64,000 bases of DNA. Origin: Zizania palustris. Its lineage: Eukaryota; Streptophyta; Magnoliopsida; Poales; Poaceae. The stretch spans positions 12,418,916 to 12,482,915 of the forward strand of contig JAAALK010000084.1 in assembly GCA_019279435.1 (NCBI GenBank), read 5' to 3'. Numbering within the stretch: position 1 is the first letter of the stretch; each line of letters opens with the position of its first letter. A program made the position numbers and the translations under genes. Below are positions 58,132 to 64,000 of the stretch, in pieces. The notes beneath the pieces are model-generated. The model was given only the letters and a program-made list of their open reading frames with translations. It did no database searches and had not been told where the DNA came from.

Positions 58132-58740
58132 GTAGCCCCTCGCTTCTTTCCTCTTCGAGAGCCCTACGTAAAAGAGGGTGGAAGCGCACATGATAATTCC
58201 GATAACCTTTATAAGGAAACGACTTACATATAGATGCTGAATTCCGCTGCGGGGCAGCCCCGTCCGATCGTTTTGGGGATGATTCGGAACTGCGGGGCGT
58301 CCAGGAATCCGGAGGCCGGAAGCTAATTCCGAAGCACCCTCGGCAAGTTAATCACTTCTCCCCCCTTCGAAGGAAGAAGTTTGACCGGTTGCGCGGGCAC
58401 CCACACACCTTTGACTGCCAGGTTCAGGCACCCGAGGAGGCGAGCTAGAGCGTTACTCGGCGCAGTTAATGCGGCGCGCATGCAGGCGACATCGGGGAGG
58501 CGGACCATTAGGGACTAGCGCACCCGAGGCGCTGGTTGGGTCTTAAATGTGAATTCCACGCGACCGTTACGCGCGCGCACCGAGTGGGTGGAAGGTGGAC
58601 CGGCGGCGACCTCTACGCTTAAATAGCCCCTGCTGCGCCGGCCAGGCCCCCTCCTGCCCACTTGTCCAGTTTCCTTGCTTCATTCTTGACAACAAGCACT
58701 TGTTCTTTGAGCTCTTGCTTTCTCCCTGCTTCCTCTCGCC
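58132..58740 (+). promoter_or_regulatory. Polypurine tract side and probable promoter of the Z antisense gene
   Basis: Begins with the minus-strand polypurine-like GAGGGGCTAC. Further in, a TTAAATA at about 58619-58625 precedes a pyrimidine-rich leader and the ATG at 58741, in the same arrangement as the TATA box of the antisense gene in X. Confidence 0.5.
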
Positions 58741-61115
58741 ATGGTGGAGAAGAGTGCTCCCATCACGGCGGTAGATCCCCGCTTCTTGCAGCGCCAGATG
58801 GCGGAGGAAGCGGCAGCGGCGGCGACTGCCTTGGGCCCAGCTGAGGCACGCGACTCGCGGGAGCTCCATCCCGCTTCGGAGCGGTTTCGGGAGCAGACCC
58901 TAGAGCTTGGGCCATCGGCGTGCACTGACGCGTCCATCGAGCAAGCGACTAGAGGCCGCCTTGGCCCCGAATCGCTAGCGAGGAAGCCAGGCCGGGAATC
59001 AGTCCCACTGCCACGAGAGGGGGAGGTCGTCATCTTCGAGGCCTTCTTTGATGCGGGGCTAGGGTTCCCCACTTCAGAGCTCCTCACCGGAGTGCTGGAC
59101 GCCTTTCACCTGGAGATCCCGCAGCTGTCCCCGAACGCCGTGGCCCGCCTTGCCATCTTCGAATGGGCCATGCACGCCGAAGGCTACGAAGGGAGGGTGG
59201 AGGTCTTCGCGCAAATGCACGAAGCCCTCTGCCAACTGAAGAAGAAAGGGGGCCAGATATTGGCCTTCAGGAGCATCAACTTCCAGCTCCGGAGGAGGTA
59301 TGCAGACTCCTTCCCGACGAAGGCCATCAACGAGAGGTGGTACTCCAAGTGGGTGAACCGCTGGTTCTACGTCCACGTGGGGCTCAACTCTGGGCTCACC
59401 GGGCCTCCGCGCCATATCTGGTTCTAGAGGGAGGCGCGCGTCGAGGCCAGCACTGGCTCGATCTCCGCGAGGATCCAGCTCCTTCAAATTGTCACCCGCC
59501 GGATGAGCACACGGGACTTGACAGAGGAGTTCGTGGCCCTCGAAATCCCACCGCTGAAGGAGGAGTGGCCGACGTCACTTCGGAGCAGCCAGGACGAGTC
59601 GACCTCGACGGAGCTCTCCCGTCAGCTTGGTAAGCGCCCATACTCTTTGGCTTCACTTCCTTCTACTACGCTCGGAGGGTGCCCGGCCCTGACCCTCGAA
59701 TGTAGGGTCACTCGTCGCCAGGACGCCTGAGGAGGTGGCCCGCATGGCGGAGAGGATCCTCGGAGCCCCCACTCTGGCCGAATACACTCGGCGGCTGGAG
59801 CTGGTGGGGTGTTGGGAGCGATCCAACCGGGTGTGGGGCGCACTCGAGCTCTCGCCCCCACCTCTTCCAGAGGGGGAGGTCCTCCGAGCCATTTCGAAGA
59901 GGAAGGTGGCCTGACCCCGACGACGGGCTCTCCCCTCGGTGCCCCTCGAAGAAAAAGAAGGTGGTGAAAGTTCCGAGGAGGCTTTCTCCGACTCACTCCT
60001 CCGCCTCCCACTCCAAATAGGGGTGTTCCAGCGAGGGGGCCGGGTCGGAGTCAAAGGACCCTCCGATGGTTCCGGACCCGGACCAGCCAAACCGACCGAG
60101 CACTGAAAGAGCTGGAGATGCTCTCGCTCCCCCAGACCCTTTGACGCCTGCCTCGAGGACTGGGCAGGAGGAGCCGACCATCGAAATGGCGCCGCCCCAC
60201 AAGGCCACTCCTCCACGCGACCCGGCTTAGAGGGGGTATCCGCCAGCTCCCAGGGGAGTAGGGGGACTGACAGTCTGGACCGAGGGGGGCTGGCCGACCC
60301 GCTCGGCGCTGTCGAGGGGAGTGCCAATGTGGAGGCCGAACTCGCCGCGGCAGCGGCGGGTTCCCTGGTGAATTCGATAGACAACTTGTTCTATCAGCCG
60401 AGTACTTCGGGGCATGTCCAGCCTTCGGGGGACTTCATCGAGGTCACGGATGAAGGTACGCGAACTTGTCCAATATCTTCTCAAGGTGCCGGGCCTTCTC
60501 GTTCTTAGCCCCTGTTTACTTCAAGTAGGTACGTCCATCCGGGCCATCGATCCAGTCGTGAACCCCTCCGAGGACGACGTAGATGCAAGATCCGGAGTCC
60601 CTGCTAATGCGATGGGGGCCTCGGGACCACGAGACGCGAGGTCCGGAGTCCCTGCTAATGCGACATCGAGGTACTCGAGCTTGATGATGCTCTTCGGCAC
60701 CGATGGGCTATTCTTGAAGCCCTGAGAGCGAATCGACCCGCGCGCTTTGCCCTTCCCTAGGGTAGTGACGGGCATGCGGACCCTGACGTTCTCCAAGGGT
60801 TTTTGAGCCTTGTTAAGGAAGAAGAGAGAGCCCCGAGCCCTGTCTTCGTCTCCTGAACTGGTGGACTGGTCCAACACGGAAGCTGGTCCGGGCAGAGCAC
60901 CTTCTGAGGGAGAAAATCTGCGCAGCTGGGCTCAACTACAAGAAGACCAGAGGATCTTCCGCGCCCAAAAGAAAGAGGAGAAAAGGCAGAAAAGGAAGGA
61001 GAAGTCTACGCTAGCAGCGCCGGAGCCTCGAACTAGGGCGGGCTCCGGCCTGGGCGGTTCGTCAGACCAAAAGGGCCTCCGGTTCCTGCTTGGCTTGGAT
61101 GAAGACTTCTCTTAA
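58741..61115 (+). pseudogene. Antisense cargo gene of element Z, decayed copy of the X gene
   Basis: Exon 1 (58741-59629) is open except for a TAG at 59425-59427. It carries VIFEAFFDAGLGFP, IPQLSPNAVARLA, FQLRRRYADSFPT and WFYVHVG, matching the X gene. The first intron (59630-59705, GTAAGC..GTAG) is at the same place and in the same phase as intron 1 in X. Exon 2 begins with RTPEEVARMAERILGAPTLA and YTRRLELVGCWERSNRVW, then hits a TGA at about 59911. A later donor follows EVTDEG (60454). The last part has DALRHRWAILEALRAN (frame at about 60688) and, after shifts, ends LRFLLGLDEDFS with TAA at 61115. The coiled-coil part of exon 4 seems to be deleted. Function is unknown. The family label is the same as for the X copy. 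Confidence 0.75.
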
Positions 61116-61299
61116 TCTCTCTCTCTTGCTTTTGATTCGCAACAAACACTGTATGCTGCATGTTGTATTGACGATGTATATGATCAAAGCCTTCCTCCTT
61201 GCTCCTCCCCTCCTCCGTTGCGGGTAGATGGCTTGCCGACTGGGCGCGAATCAGCTATGAGGAAGGCGGGATAAGTAAGTTATACTAAATGGGGGAGGG
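61116..61299. other. Z sequence between antisense gene and tandem array
   Basis: Probable 3' flank of the antisense gene; no coding sequence recognised. Confidence 0.5.
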
Positions 61300-61745
61300 T
61301 GCTTCGAGTCGGAGCTCGGAACTCGAATCGAGGGTGCGTCGAGCCGGAGCTCGGAACCCGATTTAGGGTGCGTCGAGCCGGATCTCGGAAGCCGATATGA
61401 GGGTGCGTCGAGCCGGAGCTCGAAACCCGATTTAGGGCGCATCGAGCCAGAGCTCAGAAGCCGGTTTGAGGGTGCGTCAAGCCGGAGCTTGGAAACCTAT
61501 TTAGGGCGCGTCGAGCCAGAGCTTGGAAGTCGATTTGAGGGTGCGTCGAGCCGGAGCTCGAAAACCGATTTAGGGCGCGTCGAGCTGGAGCTCGGAAGAC
61601 GATTTGAGGGTGCATGGAGCTAGAGCTCGGAAACCGATTTAGGGTGCGTCGAGCCGGAGCTCGGAAGCCGATTTGAGGGTGTGTCGAGCCGGAGCTCGGA
61701 ACCCGATTTAGGGCGCATCAAGCCGGAGCTCGGAAGCCGATTTGT
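61300..61745. repeat. Tandem array of about twelve 37-bp units in Z
   Basis: Units of the form GGGTGCGTCGAGCCGGAGCTCGGAA followed by CCGATTTA or CCGATTTGA. The core GAGCCGGAGCTCGG contains the palindrome CCGGAGCTCGG, and a two-unit alternation (GGGTGCG and GGGCGCG) is visible. It occupies the same place, between antisense gene and pol, as the hairpin arrays of element X. Confidence 0.92.
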
Positions 61746-61876
61746 TTGGTGAAACTATGCTTTGGTACCGCGGTGCGTCCACCTTGGTCAAAAATGTTCA
61801 CCTAATAGTTTTATTGAATTGAAGATTGAATACAAGAGTAGCCGGCACCGGCCAGCAGCGGAATATACTTATGAAA

Positions 61877-64000
61877 TTATGCGAAATAATGCTTCAGGTG
61901 CTCCGCATGCCAAGTGTGCTTGAAGTCCTCGCCTTCCAAGGTAGAGAGTCGGTAGGAGCCCGGTCGCCTAGAGCCGGTCACGATGTACGGACCTTCCCAC
62001 TTGATGCCCAGCTTTGTCGGGGCGGCCACCGCGCGCAGGACGAGGTGCCATGGCTGGAACTCGTTGCGCCGGACATTGGGGTCATACCATGCCGTCGTTT
62101 GCTTCTAGTACTGGGAAAGATTGGCAACGGCTCGGAGCCATGTCTCCTCTATAAGGTCGAGGGAGACGGCGCGCTCTTGATCGGTCTCGGGTGCTATGAC
62201 GTGCAGCGAACCAGCTCGAAGCTCCATTGGGGTCATTGCTTCGTCGCCAAATAGGAGCCGGAATGGGGTGAACCCGGTAGCTCGGGAAGGGGTGGTCCAG
62301 ATGGACCACATGATTTTCGGCAGCTCTTCAGGCCATAATCCCTTGGCTAGGCCCATGATGCGTTTATTGAGGCCCGGGAGTATGTGCCCATTAGCCCGCT
62401 CAACGGCCCCATTTGACTGAGGGTGCCGAACTGCTGCGAAGCAGAGCTGGACTCCCAATTCTTCACAGAATGTTCTGAAAGCCCCAGCATCGAACTGCGT
62501 GCCATTATCCAATGTGAGCTGCCTGGGCACTTCGAAGCGGCAAATGATATTCTGCCAGAAGAATTTCTGGATGCTTCGGGATGTGATGGAAGTCAGCGGC
62601 TCGGCTTCGACCCATTTGGAGAAATATTCAACGGTGACGACAGCAAAGCGCAAATTGCCTCTTGCTCTAGGGAATGGCCCAATGAGATCCATCCCCCAGC
62701 GAGCCAAAGGCCATACAGGTGGAATGGGCTGCAGGCCGACCGGGGGCCTGTGACTCCATCGCCCCATCCACTAGCACCCTTGGCAAGTACGGACCAGGTC
62801 TTCAGCATCGGCGACGATCGTGGGCCAGTACACTCCCTATCGGAGAGCTTTGCCGGCAAGTGCCCGAGGTGCCAAATGTCTTCCACACAACCCCTCATGG
62901 ATTTCTCGGAGCATTGCCACACCGTCCGAGTGAGAGATGCATCGAAGCAGCGGGGAACATACCCCTGACTTGTATAAGATGCCATCAATGACTTGGAAAG
63001 ACCTGACGCGGAGCTGTAGCCGCTCCTGATCCGGACTAGGATGATCATCCGCGTCGCCGGCGAGCATTCGTAGGATGGGCTCCCGCCAATCGTTGCTGAC
63101 CGTGCAGAGAACTGGAGCTGGCCGAGGTGACGTTGGGGATTCGGCTAGTGCGGAGGTTGACACCTCGTCGCGAAGGGGCACCGAAGGCTGGGTAATTTCT
63201 TCGAAGAAGGCGCCCGACGGCATGGCCTGGCCTCCGGCTCCGGCTTTGGCGAGGGCGTCGGCTTGGCAGTTTTCGCTTCTCGGGATGCTGTGAACGAATA
63301 TCCCCTTAAAGGATGCTTCATGTCTCCGGATGGCTTCGAGGTAGGAGGAGAGGTCTAGGTGCCGAGCCTGAAAACTCTTGTTGATATGCCCGACAACGAC
63401 TTGAGAATCGGTCTTGACTATGACGCGGGCAGCTCTGAGCGCACGCGCCTTGCGGAGGCCCAAGAGGACTCCTTCATACTCAGCGATATTGTTGGTAGCC
63501 TTGAAGTTCAGCCGAGCAGAGTACGAGGCCTGCTGGCTAGAGGGGGAGATAATAACTGCTCCAGCTCTAGCCCCCGAAGCTTGGTAGGCATCGTCCGAAT
63601 AGACGGTCCAAACTCCTTCGCCTGCTTTGGTGCCGGCGTGATTAGACGCGGATGTCCACTCGGCAACGAAGTCGGCGAGGATCTGAGACTTGATGGCAGT
63701 TCGGGAAACGAAGGAGATCCCGAATGGGGCCAATTCTACCGCCCACTTCCCGATGCGGCCGGTGGCATCCTTGTTTTGGAACATGTCGTCGAGTGGGTAG
63801 GTAGTTGGAATAATGACATCGTGAGCCAGGAAGTAGTGCCGAAGCTTTCGGGACGCCATGACAAGAGCGTACGCCACCTTCTCGAGCTCGGAGTACCGTA
63901 CCCTGGCACCAGAGAGGGCTTTGGATACGAAGTAGACGGGGCGCTGCACCAACTTCCCGTCGAGTTCTTCTTCTTGGACCAAGGCAGCGCTCGCCGCGCT
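61877..64000 (-). pseudogene. Z pol: RNase H, second RNase H, integrase (partial at right edge)
   Basis: The minus frame enters at the edge in the connection after the reverse transcriptase. It shows the RT-linked RNase H end (YFVSKALSGARVRYSELEKV). A second RNase H follows, with YSDDAYQASG, NNIAEYEGVLLGL, VIVKTDSQVVVGH and NCQADALAKAG. Then come the integrase zinc-binding region (LREIHEGLCGRH and VRTCQGC) and the core (WGMDLIGPFPRARG, LTLDNGTQFDAG, SNGAVERANG). The C-terminal part ends HYFA and TAA at 61879-61877. The integrase acidic triad is present. In-frame TAG codons occur at 62839-62837, at about 62769-62767 and at 62107-62105. No frameshift was needed, so decay is by point mutation only. 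The tandem RNase H pair is the mark of Tat-lineage elements. Confidence 0.88.

Larger units (their letters stand above)
57505..64000 (-). mobile_element. Element Z: Tat-lineage Ty3/Gypsy retrotransposon, cut by the right edge
   Basis: A left LTR (57505 to about 58131), a polypurine-like GAGGGGCTAC, an antisense gene (58741-61115), a tandem repeat array (61300-61745) and a minus-strand pol (61877 to the edge) give the layout of a Tat-type element with antisense cargo on its 3' side. Pol has two RNase H-like domains, a hallmark of the Tat lineage. The element is decayed in pol and in the cargo gene. Its 5' LTR, gag, protease and most of the reverse transcriptase lie beyond 64000. Confidence 0.85.

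Noticed and set aside
61300..61745. Regularly spaced repeat array resembling a CRISPR array
   Set aside because: Plant nuclear context; the whole unit repeats with no unique spacers, and it sits inside an LTR retrotransposon.

Overview
This window is nuclear DNA of a flowering plant, almost certainly a grass (Poaceae). The host genes are GC-rich monocot-type genes with short introns. Intergenic space is packed with grass-type transposons: Copia, Tekay-like chromovirus, Tat-lineage Gypsy, CACTA, LINE and MITEs. No bacterial or organellar signal was seen, and no tRNA or rRNA gene was recognised. The species cannot be fixed from the sequence alone.

Layout. 1-3650 holds a minus-strand LINE cut by the left edge: a decayed ORF1 and an ORF2 that is open to the edge. 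Its upstream end abuts a 175-bp segment that recurs at 5302. 3829-4495 looks like an LTR fragment. 5.5-10 kb is mostly intergenic, with a MITE at 7224-7438 and a GC-rich exon-like island at 8.13-8.74 kb. Two co-oriented host-gene fragments follow: a frameshifted autophagy ATG8 remnant (10.02-10.22 kb) and an exon of a calmodulin-binding protein 60 (CBP60) gene (10.98-11.44 kb). A complete but decayed Copia element (11677-16404, TSD TATAC) lies just downstream.

The one clearly intact host gene is a three-exon LRR receptor pseudokinase orthologous to Arabidopsis GHR1 (22626-26647, +). A second host gene, a group III patatin-like gene on the minus strand (33.6-35.4 kb), has four recognisable exons but a frameshift in its last exon. 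Between them lie intergenic DNA, a 100-bp tandem duplication and an orphan CACTA terminus at 31961.

From 36.8 kb to the right edge the window is nested LTR retrotransposons. An old Tat-type LTR fragment (36811-36997 plus 57160-57504) is split by a 20.2-kb Tekay-like chromovirus, here called Y (36998-57159, TSD GGTGG, 3.38-kb LTRs, extra ORF before gag). Y's gag-pol was open until a 7.8-kb element, here called X (41704-49483, TSD GGTAG, near-identical 1.22-kb LTRs), landed in it. X has no gag or pol. Its only coding content is an antisense gene with its own TATA box and, by inference, five exons. A related element, Z (57505 to the edge), carries a decayed copy of the same antisense gene with the same first intron position and phase, plus a decayed Tat-type pol with two RNase H domains. 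X therefore looks like a recently mobile, non-autonomous relative of Z-type elements that has kept the antisense cargo gene and tandem hairpin repeats but lost pol. This X/Z antisense gene system is the most interesting content of the window.
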